The notes under the pieces were generated by a model. That model saw only the letters and a program-made list of their open reading frames with translations. It made no database searches and was not told the DNA's origin. Source: Candidatus Aminicenantota bacterium (lineage in GTDB: Bacteria > Acidobacteriota > Aminicenantia > UBA2199). Taken from it: a DNA stretch of 6,015 nt. Shown here in pieces: positions 1-5,964 of the stretch. The position numbers and the translations under genes were made by a program. The stretch covers positions 1 to 6,015 of the forward strand of contig JAUXFB010000099.1 of the NCBI GenBank assembly GCA_030620255.1, written 5' to 3'. Position 1 is the stretch's first letter. Each line of letters starts with the position of its first letter.

Positions 1-1
1 T

Positions 2-511
2 ATAAAAAAAATACAGAGGTGGGCAAATATCATTATTGCTAATATATTTAAAATACTTCGTTTACTTCAAAAGGAGGATATTGAAGATAGTCAAGGATAT
101 TCTTATACAGTTGGTTCTCTCCAGGAGATTGCTGAAAGCTTAAGAGATATAACTCTTCGTGCATATACACATATTGATAACAATCACAAAGGATTGCTTA
201 AAGTTCAAATTGAAGAATTGGAACAAATAAAAGAATGTATCTCTAATTTACTTGGGAAAACATCTGAAACTCTCATGAAAAAAGAGGAAATAGATTGTGA
301 ATTTATTGAAAAGAAGAGAAAGAAACTTAATAGTTTAGTAAGTAAGTTTAATGAAAACCAGATAGAGAGGATTCAGGATGACTCCTCAAAAACACGTTTG
401 AGTATTCTATTTTATGGTTTAATGTGGGATTCCCAACGTATTGCAGAGCATACTCTGATACTGCTTAAAATTTTTGAAGAAACATTTAAGTTTGGAAAAG
501 TAAAAAAATAA
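2..511 (+). CDS. Na/Pi cotransporter family protein, C-terminal PhoU-like domain (5' end outside window)
   Basis: The frame is open from base 2 to the TAA at 509-511, giving 169 visible residues, so this is the tail of a gene entering from the left. An in-frame TTG at 194 is only codon 65 of this stretch and has no reason to be the start. The visible part is helical and charged, with no membrane segment. It carries the block SLQEIAESLRDIT followed by YTHIDNNHKGL (visible residues 39-65), which I recognise from the cytoplasmic PhoU-like tail of bacterial Na+/phosphate cotransporters (NptA/YjbB type, Na_Pi_cotrans family). The missing N-terminal part should contain the paired membrane repeats that import phosphate with sodium; the tail is thought to have a regulatory role. 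Family from memory of the motif; a free-standing PhoU-like protein is the main alternative. Confidence 0.75.
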   Translation: MKKIQRWANIIIANIFKILRLLQKEDIEDSQGYSYTVGSLQEIAESLRDITLRAYTHIDNNHKGLLKVQIEELEQIKECISNLLGKTSETLMKKEEIDCEFIEKKRKKLNSLVSKFNENQIERIQDDSSKTRLSILFYGLMWDSQRIAEHTLILLKIFEETFKFGKVKK

Positions 512-617
512 TTTTTATTTAATAAAATTGCTGAAATAAATAAAAAAATGTTGTATTTTAAATATTAATGGTTAATTATATTGTTTTTGAGTATAGCTTT
601 AATTTATTAATATGAAA

Positions 618-626
618 AAGGGGGGG
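618..626 (+). promoter_or_regulatory. Ribosome binding site made of a G7 run before a TTG start
   Basis: AAGGGGGGG ends four bases before the TTG at 631 and is the only purine-rich stretch near the start of the TPR gene, so it decides that start. It is unusual because the site is a homopolymer and so prone to slippage. It also sits inside a five-codon reading frame (ATG at 612, TAA at 627-629). Loss of a single G would put that ATG in frame with the TPR gene. Confidence 0.55.
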
Positions 627-630
627 TAAA

Positions 631-1467
631 TTGAAAAAATATGACAATAAAATCAAGAAAGAGAAGATATTTACTAAGAGAGGAATTTCGAATTTATTAG
701 TTATTTTTATTTTCTTTTTAGGAGTTAATTATATTTTCGGACAAAAAGGTTTTTATGCAGATGAAAAAAGGATGATCCAGAAATTTAAAATAGCAGATAA
801 ATTTTTTCAAAAAGGTAAAAATTATTTTATTAAAAGGAAATTTAAAAAAGCTGAGAAAGAATTAAATAAGTGTCTGGAGATAATGTCACAGCATAGTGAA
901 GCATGTTTTTATCTTTCAAATATTTTTTATGATAGAAAAGAGCTTAAACAAGCTCTGAGGTATATTGAGGAAGCTAAGAAAAACTTTGAATTTATGATAA
1001 AAATGCATGTAAGTGCATTTGATGATTATCTTAAACAATTGAGAGAACAAAAAAAGGGTTTGGAAGAGAAATTAATAGATTACAGAGGGAGGTTAACTAG
1101 AACTCAAGATAGTGGACAAAGACAAGAACTTAATAACGCGATTAATTCAATTGAAGGCAATATCCGTCTTATTAATAGTAAGCTATCTGACCCTTTACCA
1201 CCTGTAGCAAAAATCCCTTCAGGTTACTATTATCTTCATGGGAATATCTTTTTTAAAATGAAAAATTTTAAAGAAGCTTATAGTCAGTATATAGAGACAA
1301 TAAAACTAAACCCAAAACTTGGTAATGTTTACAATAATCTTGCAATAATACATTATATGTCAAAACAGTATCAAAAGGCTTTAGAATATTTAAATAAGGC
1401 AGAAGCAAATGGAGCTGAAGTAAACCCAAAATTTAAAGAGGCAATTCTTAAAAACTTAAAGAAATAA
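631..1467 (+). CDS. Membrane-anchored or exported TPR / coiled-coil / TPR protein
   Basis: This 278-residue protein of unknown specific role has a basic N-terminus (residues 1-18), then one hydrophobic segment (about 20-37) that is an uncleaved anchor or a signal peptide. A cleavage after FYA (residue 43) is possible, and no lipobox cysteine is present. Two TPR-like helical pairs follow (about 54-87 and 88-121), then a charged coiled-coil insertion (about 128-186). Two clearer TPRs end it (about 199-232 and 233-266), with the typical pattern GNIFFKMKNFKEAYSQYIE and NNLAIIHYMSKQYQKALEYL. TPR units normally scaffold protein-protein contacts, here presumably outside or at the inner membrane. The start is the TTG at 631, four bases after a seven-G run that serves as a Shine-Dalgarno-like sequence. 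The ATG at 612 lies in another frame and stops after five codons. It is monocistronic as far as can be seen. Confidence 0.82.
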   Translation: MKKYDNKIKKEKIFTKRGISNLLVIFIFFLGVNYIFGQKGFYADEKRMIQKFKIADKFFQKGKNYFIKRKFKKAEKELNKCLEIMSQHSEACFYLSNIFYDRKELKQALRYIEEAKKNFEFMIKMHVSAFDDYLKQLREQKKGLEEKLIDYRGRLTRTQDSGQRQELNNAINSIEGNIRLINSKLSDPLPPVAKIPSGYYYLHGNIFFKMKNFKEAYSQYIETIKLNPKLGNVYNNLAIIHYMSKQYQKALEYLNKAEANGAEVNPKFKEAILKNLKK

Positions 1468-1528
1468 TTGAAGCAGAGGTAAATGGCGTCTGCCCAATTC
1501 AGAAGACAGGAGAGAGTGGCAAGTCCTG
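1466..1528 (+). other. G+C-rich island with two inverted repeats, possible structured RNA or repeat remnant
   Basis: Bases 1473-1528 are 30 of 56 G or C, against surroundings of about a quarter. The first inverted repeat pairs AATTG (1466-1470) and GCAGA (1473-1477) with TCTGC (1489-1493) and CAATT (1495-1499). A second pairs CAGGA (1507-1511) with TCCTG (1524-1528) around a 12-base loop. There is no T-run after either stem, so a classic intrinsic terminator is not supported. Possible identities are a 3'UTR stem of the TPR transcript, a small RNA, or the remnant of an intergenic repeat. I do not recognise a known riboswitch family. Confidence 0.35.
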
Positions 1529-1536
1529 ATTAAAAG

Positions 1537-1565
1537 TTGACATATTGCCTTTATTATGTTAATAT
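1537..1565 (+). promoter_or_regulatory. Candidate sigma70-type promoter for the glutaredoxin gene
   Basis: A perfect -35 hexamer TTGACA (1537-1542) is followed, after exactly 17 bases, by TAATAT (1560-1565), which matches four of six positions of the -10 consensus. The predicted transcription start would be near 1572, giving an untranslated leader of about 40 bases before the ATG at 1614. The -10 lies inside an inverted repeat, GTTAA-TAT-TTAAC (1558-1570), and a further GTTAA copy lies at 1583-1587. This is a possible operator arrangement, but AT-rich DNA makes such matches common. Confidence 0.5.
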
Positions 1566-1613
1566 TTAACTTAATTAAATTTGTTAAAAGTTTATTTCAA
1601 ATAGGAGGGATTT

Positions 1614-1859
1614 ATGAATGGTCAACCAAAAGTAATTGTGTTTTCTACTTCTACGTGTTCATGGTGTAGGGTTGTAAAACAACATTTGAAACAAAATAAT
1701 ATAAAATTCAAAGATATTGATGTGAGCAGAGATAGACAGGCAGCTATGGATATGGTACGAAGAACTGGCCAGCAAGGTGTTCCGGTTACTTTGATTAATA
1801 ACAGGCCGATAATAGGTTTTAACAAGATAAAAATTAACCGTTTACTTAATATAAAATAG
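1614..1859 (+). CDS. Glutaredoxin-like protein, YruB family
   Basis: A small cytoplasmic thiol-disulfide oxidoreductase of 81 residues, the full length for the family. A beta-strand VIVFST leads into the redox motif CSWC (Cys15 and Cys18). DVSRDRQAAMDMVRRTGQ follows, and the cis-proline turn GVPV (Pro57) and the IIGF segment (about 66-69) close the thioredoxin fold. The SRDRQAA..M..R(T/S)GQ.GVP pattern is what I recall from the YruB-type glutaredoxin-like proteins of anaerobes and Gram-positives, rather than from classical GrxC. These probably reduce protein disulfides or mixed thiols; the electron donor is not shown by the sequence. The start is well fixed: AGGAGGG at 1603-1609 is four bases before the ATG. 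The gene appears to have its own promoter (TTGACA at 1537). It ends 15 bases from the convergent C69 peptidase gene. Confidence 0.9.
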   Translation: MNGQPKVIVFSTSTCSWCRVVKQHLKQNNIKFKDIDVSRDRQAAMDMVRRTGQQGVPVTLINNRPIIGFNKIKINRLLNIK

Positions 1860-1874
1860 GATTAACTCTATTTA

Positions 1875-3506
1875 TTACAACTCTCCTTCACCTTCTCTTT
1901 GTTCCTTTAATCTGAATTTTTTTGGATGTTCTTTAATCTCTCTTTTAAGCCATTTTTCAGGATAACCAACTGCTTTTGCTCTTCCTTTTTCATTTTGAAT
2001 ATAACCATCATTATATTTAGTTATTAGGAATTCTCCGAGTCTCCACCATTTCTTTATGTTCATTTCTGCATTGTTTACACAATACTTTGTAAGAAAATTT
2101 TCTACAAGTTCTGGATTCTTTTTTAAAAGATTTAAAGCAGTCTGTTCTATTACAGGTTGAATCTTAAATTCCAGATCTTCTATCTCTTTTTGAATCTTCT
2201 GAATGTCTTTGATCATGTAATTCCATCTAAGATTTGCATAATTTGCCACAAAATTAAATGCCCACCATGCAGAATCTTTTGAAAATTTTTTAATTGATCC
2301 TGTAATGTATGAATGAGGCAGCTCTGTAATAGATGTGTAAATTGGAACGAAAAAGTTTGTGTAGGGGTTATCCAGCCCATACCAGTATACGCCTCCTATT
2401 TCATCTGGAATATTAGATCTGGATTCTGAAACAAATACAAGAGCTGTTTGTTGTGTAGAAATAGGTCTCTCCCATGTGTAAATCTTGTTGTCTGCTTTCC
2501 ATTTTATAGGTCTCCATCTATCGGGAGTTTTAAAAGGTCCTGCACTTAAATCTTTCGTCATATCAAATTCTGTTCCCTCATAGTGATCACGATGAAGATT
2601 TATTACATCCCTGACACAAAGTTTTTTATCTGGTTTTATATAAAGTGGATATGGTTTTGCTCTCTTTTTATAAGAGCTGTAATCAGAAGATATTTTCAAA
2701 GATGGTGCAGCTCTTCTAAAAATGATCCATACTCTTCTGGATGAATATCTCACCTGTTCTTCTGAAGGAGGGTTATAAGCTTCGGAAAAACTGAAGGGTT
2801 TTCCTTTTTCAGGATTATAATAGCCTTTTTCTATTGCAAAAGAGATCACATTTTTTGAATATAGAACATTTTCAGGGTCATTTATAGGGAATTCCCTGAT
2901 TCTTGACATATTTGCATGTGCTGATATAGTACCATCTGGTATTTTCACAGCTACCCATACTGCACCTTTACCTCCCTGTCCTGTTCCTACGATTTCAAGA
3001 ATCCATGCCTCTTGTTTGTCTGCAATAGAAATTGATTCACCAACACTTCCATATCCATGCTCATTAACTAAAGAAGTAATGACTTTAATTGCCTGTCTTG
3101 CTGTTTTTGCTCGTTGTAATGCAGTAATCATTAAAGTAAAATAATTAAAAAGTCCATTTTTATTTAAAAGCTCTTTTCTTCCTTCGAATGTTGTTTCTCC
3201 TATAGCTAATTGGTGCTCATTCATAAGACCAATAACTTTATATGTGTGTGCAACCTGTTGGATCTTTCCCTTTTTTCCATACCAATTTCTAATTTCAATC
3301 ATTTCTCCCTTTTTATGATCAGCTGCAGGGATTATTCTTAAGTGTGGATGAAATTCTCCATCGCAGGAATAGCTTATCATTGTTGAATTATTTTTTGAAG
3401 CTCCTTTTGTAACAAGAATAGATGTGCACGCTTCAATGTTTTGTGTTATTGAAATTAAGGTAAATAAAAATATTATAGTTAATAGAGTAAATCTCTTAAA
3501 ATTCAT
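1875..3506 (-). CDS. Exported C69 family peptidase (dipeptidase-type Ntn hydrolase)
   Basis: A 543-residue peptidase that would hydrolyse dipeptides or short peptides outside the cytoplasm. Residues 1-26 form a signal peptide (basic MNFKR, then a hydrophobic core). Cleavage after IEA would expose Cys27 of CTSILVTKG as the new N-terminus. In the C69 family this cysteine is the N-terminal nucleophile, so export and activation would be coupled. Family-typical blocks follow: YSCDGEFHPHLR (46-57), GLMNEHQLAIGETTFEGR, NEHGYGSVGESISIADKQEA with EAWILEIVGTG, and HANMSRIREFP. A charged helical stretch lies near 430-480, and the C-terminal LGEFLITKYNDGYIQ is seen in long exported members. The start is supported by GGAG six bases upstream of the ATG. 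The gene is last in the minus-strand cluster, 82 bases after yigZ. A lipoprotein reading of IEAC is less likely, because the lipobox is poor and the cysteine is catalytic. Confidence 0.9.
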   Translation of the reverse strand: MNFKRFTLLTIIFLFTLISITQNIEACTSILVTKGASKNNSTMISYSCDGEFHPHLRIIPAADHKKGEMIEIRNWYGKKGKIQQVAHTYKVIGLMNEHQLAIGETTFEGRKELLNKNGLFNYFTLMITALQRAKTARQAIKVITSLVNEHGYGSVGESISIADKQEAWILEIVGTGQGGKGAVWVAVKIPDGTISAHANMSRIREFPINDPENVLYSKNVISFAIEKGYYNPEKGKPFSFSEAYNPPSEEQVRYSSRRVWIIFRRAAPSLKISSDYSSYKKRAKPYPLYIKPDKKLCVRDVINLHRDHYEGTEFDMTKDLSAGPFKTPDRWRPIKWKADNKIYTWERPISTQQTALVFVSESRSNIPDEIGGVYWYGLDNPYTNFFVPIYTSITELPHSYITGSIKKFSKDSAWWAFNFVANYANLRWNYMIKDIQKIQKEIEDLEFKIQPVIEQTALNLLKKNPELVENFLTKYCVNNAEMNIKKWWRLGEFLITKYNDGYIQNEKGRAKAVGYPEKWLKREIKEHPKKFRLKEQREGEGEL

Positions 3507-3588
3507 TCTTTGCTCCTTTTTTTATATTTTTTGTACGAAGAGGTACTGACTTAGGTTTAGTTTAAAAAAATATTTTTATTTTATACGT

Positions 3589-4209
3589 TTATTTGGGCTT
3601 TAGTTTTACTTTACCTTTACTTCTATCAGAAATTGTTTTTTCTATTTCTTTAAATATTTCTTCTGGTATTGAAAGAACCATATTTACTCCATTTGAAAGG
3701 TAATCCTGCTTATAAATTTTAACAGAATAATAATTTATGATTTGTTTCATATCACCAGTGAAATCATAAGGAGAAAAAACTGAGGCACTTCTTCTAATAA
3801 GAGTAGCTATTTTTTTAGAACTGTCCAATACTTTTCTTGCAGATTGAGCATAAGCTCTTGTTAACCCACCAGTACCAAGTTTTATGCCTCCATAATATCT
3901 TATTACAGTTATGAGTACATTATAATAGTCTTTACTTTTTATCTCTTTATAAATTGGGAGGCCTGCTGTACCTTTAGGTTCCCCATTATCATTGTAGCGG
4001 AAATATAGTTCCTCTCCTTTTCCTAACCTATAAGCAAAACAAACATGAGTGGCGTCATGATATTTCTTATTCATGTCTTTTATTATTGAATTTGCTTCTT
4101 CTTTAGAATTAATGTGGAATAAATATGCAATGAATCTTGATCCCTTTTCTTTAATCTCTTCTGGGCCATAGGTTTTATCAATTGTAAAGAATCTATTTTT
4201 AAATTGCAT
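3589..4209 (-). CDS. yigZ: YigZ / IMPACT family protein (UPF0029 plus DUF1949)
   Basis: A cytoplasmic protein of 206 residues, the usual size. The N-terminal UPF0029/IMPACT domain spans about residues 10-125. It has KGSRFIAYL, the HDATHVCFAYR segment (51-61), DNGEPKGTAGLP (74-85) and the family signature RYYGGIKLGTGGLTRAY (104-120). A smaller DUF1949-type ferredoxin-like domain follows (about 135-200), ending in a lysine-rich tail. Family members are linked to translation or nucleic-acid binding by structure and by eukaryotic IMPACT; the precise bacterial role is not settled. An in-frame TAG lies two codons upstream of the ATG, and the conserved domain begins soon after it, so the start is fixed even though no Shine-Dalgarno is visible. 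It sits 40 bases after the YHS gene and may have its own promoter there. Confidence 0.93.
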   Translation of the reverse strand: MQFKNRFFTIDKTYGPEEIKEKGSRFIAYLFHINSKEEANSIIKDMNKKYHDATHVCFAYRLGKGEELYFRYNDNGEPKGTAGLPIYKEIKSKDYYNVLITVIRYYGGIKLGTGGLTRAYAQSARKVLDSSKKIATLIRRSASVFSPYDFTGDMKQIINYYSVKIYKQDYLSNGVNMVLSIPEEIFKEIEKTISDRSKGKVKLKPK

Positions 4210-4232
4210 GAGGTTCTATTTTAAATATAGTC

Positions 4233-4238
4233 ATTATA
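4233..4238 (-). promoter_or_regulatory. Candidate -10 element upstream of yigZ
   Basis: A perfect TATAAT on the minus strand lies 23 bases upstream of the yigZ ATG. It would give a very short leader of roughly 17 bases, which fits the absence of a Shine-Dalgarno. No good -35 is seen 16-18 bases further up (the region reads mostly A), so this rests on one hexamer in AT-rich DNA. Confidence 0.28.
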
Positions 4239-4249
4239 GGCTAGTTGAG

Positions 4250-4537
4250 TTAATTATTTTTTTCTGTTTTTAAGAATTTTTCTTTACAACTTTCAGAACA
4301 AAAGAATATAGTTTTTTTGCCATGTTTATATTTAATTGCTAGGCTTTCAGGAATATATGTACCGCATATAGGGTCTTTCTTCATTTGTTCTTCCTTAATT
4401 TGGGGGGGGGTGCTTTTTTTGTTTGTGAAGGAATTTGATTTTTTGTGTTTCCACAAAGTTTTATATAAATATTTGAACAAAAAATAGAATAAAAATACAA
4501 GTATAATTAATCTTAAAAATCCGAAAAAAGCAACCAT
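4250..4537 (-). CDS. Membrane-anchored YHS-type metal-site protein
   Basis: With the ATG at 4537 the product is 95 residues. It has one N-terminal membrane helix (about 2-25), a basic linker (26-50) containing a Pro-Pro encoded by a C9 run, and a small C-terminal domain. That domain reads KKDPICGTYIPE (Cys58) and then FFCSESCKEKF (Cys80, Cys84). This is the pattern of YHS/TRASH-like treble-clef domains, which usually bind a metal ion, on the cytoplasmic face if the basic linker follows the positive-inside rule. I chose the ATG because AAGAGA lies six bases before it, just after the stop of the DUF2065 gene. The longer TTG start at 4576 would overlap that gene by 26 bases and has no ribosome binding site. 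Similar TM-plus-DP(V/I)CGTY proteins are common uncharacterised proteins in Proteobacteria and Acidobacteria. Function unknown. Confidence 0.75.
   Translation of the reverse strand: MVAFFGFLRLIILVFLFYFLFKYLYKTLWKHKKSNSFTNKKSTPPQIKEEQMKKDPICGTYIPESLAIKYKHGKKTIFFCSESCKEKFLKTEKNN
4382..4396 (-). promoter_or_regulatory. Possible internal ribosome binding site and ATG for the free YHS domain
   Basis: Within the YHS gene, AAGGAA (4391-4396) lies six bases before the in-frame ATG at 4384 (Met52), directly after the C9 run. Initiation here would give a 44-residue soluble product, beginning MKKDPICG, with all three cysteines and no membrane anchor. The motif is better than the site at the proposed main start. 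It may nevertheless be chance, since Lys-Glu-Glu codons naturally produce purine-rich DNA. Confidence 0.3.
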
Positions 4538-4550
4538 TAGAAATCTCTTT

Positions 4551-4754
4551 TTATTTGCATATTTTTGATTTGACAAGATAGACTATTATTAAGCCTATTA
4601 TTATTGCAATTAAGCCCATTAATCTTAATATTTTAGCACTGCTTATCTCTATCTGTTTATAAAATTTTTTGATTTTTTCAGGAAATAAAAAGTATGGTAA
4701 ACCCTCAATTACCATAATTGAACCTAAGATTAAAAATAAAATATTAATATTCAT
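4551..4754 (-). CDS. DUF2065 family small membrane protein (YjeT-like)
   Basis: A 67-residue inner-membrane protein with two hydrophobic helices (about residues 3-22 and 43-61). They are joined by a short polar loop, FPEKIKKFYKQIEISSAKI. The layout LGSIMVIEGLPYFLFPEKIKKF, then ILRLMGLIAIIIGLIIVYLV, matches DUF2065 (YjeT in E. coli), whose signature is a (V/I)(L/I)EG(L/I).P.LFP first helix and an (L/I)R..G second helix. No function is established for the family; in Proteobacteria it is often found beside hflK/hflC and purA, which is not the case here. The Shine-Dalgarno is weak (AAGAAAAA before the ATG). It lies 58 bases downstream of the acyl-CoA dehydrogenase, and its stop codon abuts the ribosome binding site of the YHS gene, suggesting coupled translation. 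Confidence 0.75.
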   Translation of the reverse strand: MNINILFLILGSIMVIEGLPYFLFPEKIKKFYKQIEISSAKILRLMGLIAIIIGLIIVYLVKSKICK

Positions 4755-4812
4755 TAATTTTTCTTATTGTTTTTTAATATTTTCAAGTTTATTGAATATA
4801 ATATCTATTACT

Positions 4813-5964
4813 CTACTGTTTTTTTAATGTTCCCAATATTTCGAGAGATATAACATGTCTTTGGATTTCATTTGTACCTTCATAAATTTGAAGTAACTTT
4901 GCATCTCTCATCATTTTTTCAACAGGGTATTCTTTCATATAACCATATCCACCTAATAATTGCACCGCCTCAGTAGTTACCTTCATAGCAGTGTCTGTTG
5001 CAACAATCTTTGCCATAGCAGATTCCTTTGATGCTTTAATATTATTGTCAAGCATCCATGCGGATCTATATACAAGAAGACGTGCAGCATCAATTTCTGT
5101 TGTCATATCTGCTAGTTTAAAGGAGTTATGTTGAAATAAAGCAATAGGTTTTCCAAACTGAATTCTGTTTTGACTGTATTTCAATGCCTCTTCATAAGCA
5201 GCTCGTGCTACTCCAACACCACCAGCTCCAACCGCAGGTCTTGCATAGTCAAGAGTCTTCATTGCGATTATAAAACCAAAACCTTCTCTTCTTAGTATGT
5301 TTTCTGCAGGAACTTTTACATCATCAAAAAATATTTCTGCGGTATTTGAAGCTCTATGGCCCATCTTGTTTTCATGTTTACCAACCGTAATTCCGGGAAG
5401 ATCCATTGGAATTATAAAAGCTGATAGCCCTCTTGCGCCTCTAGTTTTATCAGTTGAAGCAAAAATCACACTCAGTTTTGAAATGCCTGCATTTGTTATA
5501 AATGTTTTAGAACCATTGATTATATAATGATCCCCATCTTTTTTCGCGGTTGTTTTTATTGCAGAATTGTCTGATCCAGCTTCTCTTTCTGTAAGACCAA
5601 AACATGCAAAGGTCATTTCTTTTGTTAATGGAGGCAGAAATTTTTTTTTCTGTTCTTCGTTACCAAATAAAATGATTGGAGTTGTTGCTAAAGTATTTGC
5701 CATTATTGACGTATACATTCCAGCACAGCCCCATGCAAGTTCTTCACATACAATTGCATTATCAAGATTCGAAAAACTTATCCCTCCATATTCAGTCGGA
5801 ATGCCTGAAGTAAGGAATCCAATTTCAAATGCTTTTTGCATTACATCATATGGAAATTCATTTTTTTCATCATACTCTGCAGAAACAGGTCTTATTTCGT
5901 TTTCAGCAAATTGATGAGTTAATTCTTTTAATTCCAATTGTTCTTCTTTTAAAGAAAAATCCAT
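4813..5964 (-). CDS. Acyl-CoA dehydrogenase (short-chain/butyryl-CoA type)
   Basis: A full-length 383-residue FAD enzyme that introduces the trans-2 double bond into acyl-CoA and passes electrons to electron transfer flavoprotein. The three family domains are in order: N-terminal helical (about 5-118), central beta (120-215, with signature GLTEREAGSDNSA at 123-135) and C-terminal helical (228-378). The C-terminal part has QNRIQFGKPIALFQ (265-278), the second signature QLLGGYGYMKEYPVEKMMRD (335-354) and YEGTNEIQR (361-369). Glu362 sits where the catalytic base of short- and medium-chain enzymes is found. This points to a butyryl-CoA/short-chain enzyme, not an isovaleryl- or long-chain one, but substrate cannot be fixed by eye. 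AGGAG lies six to seven bases before the ATG. It is the first gene of the minus-strand cluster in the window; etfAB are not present here. A run of nine A encodes Lys106-108. Confidence 0.95.
   Translation of the reverse strand: MDFSLKEEQLELKELTHQFAENEIRPVSAEYDEKNEFPYDVMQKAFEIGFLTSGIPTEYGGISFSNLDNAIVCEELAWGCAGMYTSIMANTLATTPIILFGNEEQKKKFLPPLTKEMTFACFGLTEREAGSDNSAIKTTAKKDGDHYIINGSKTFITNAGISKLSVIFASTDKTRGARGLSAFIIPMDLPGITVGKHENKMGHRASNTAEIFFDDVKVPAENILRREGFGFIIAMKTLDYARPAVGAGGVGVARAAYEEALKYSQNRIQFGKPIALFQHNSFKLADMTTEIDAARLLVYRSAWMLDNNIKASKESAMAKIVATDTAMKVTTEAVQLLGGYGYMKEYPVEKMMRDAKLLQIYEGTNEIQRHVISLEILGTLKKQ

Noticed and set aside
513..527. TTTTATT-T-AATAAAA inverted repeat after the Na/Pi cotransporter gene
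   Set aside because: It contains only A and T, and such palindromes arise by chance throughout this AT-only spacer; it gives no stable RNA stem.
1484..1534. A 16-codon frame beginning ATG GCG TCT in the G+C-rich island
   Set aside because: It is too short to judge, has no convincing ribosome binding site, and the G+C content is equally well explained by RNA structure or a repeat.
1622..1825. Minus-strand 67-codon frame across the glutaredoxin gene
   Set aside because: It is the antisense shadow of a clearly recognised CxxC glutaredoxin.
1854..1873. AAATAG / CTATTT inverted repeat between the convergent glutaredoxin and C69 genes as a bidirectional terminator
   Set aside because: The stem is six almost pure A-T pairs and no T-run follows on either strand, so it would be too weak for intrinsic termination.
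3533..3546. GTAC-GAAGAG-GTAC inverted repeat upstream of the C69 gene as an operator
   Set aside because: Four-base arms made of a self-complementary GTAC are too short to support a site, and no promoter elements around it are convincing.
4538..4576. TTG start at 4576 adding 13 residues to the YHS protein
   Set aside because: It would overlap the DUF2065 gene by 26 bases and lacks a ribosome binding site, while the ATG at 4537 has one and places the membrane helix at the N-terminus as expected.
5297..5914. Plus-strand open frames of 76 and 115 codons across the acyl-CoA dehydrogenase
   Set aside because: They are antisense to a full-length conserved enzyme, lack family features and show no ribosome binding site.
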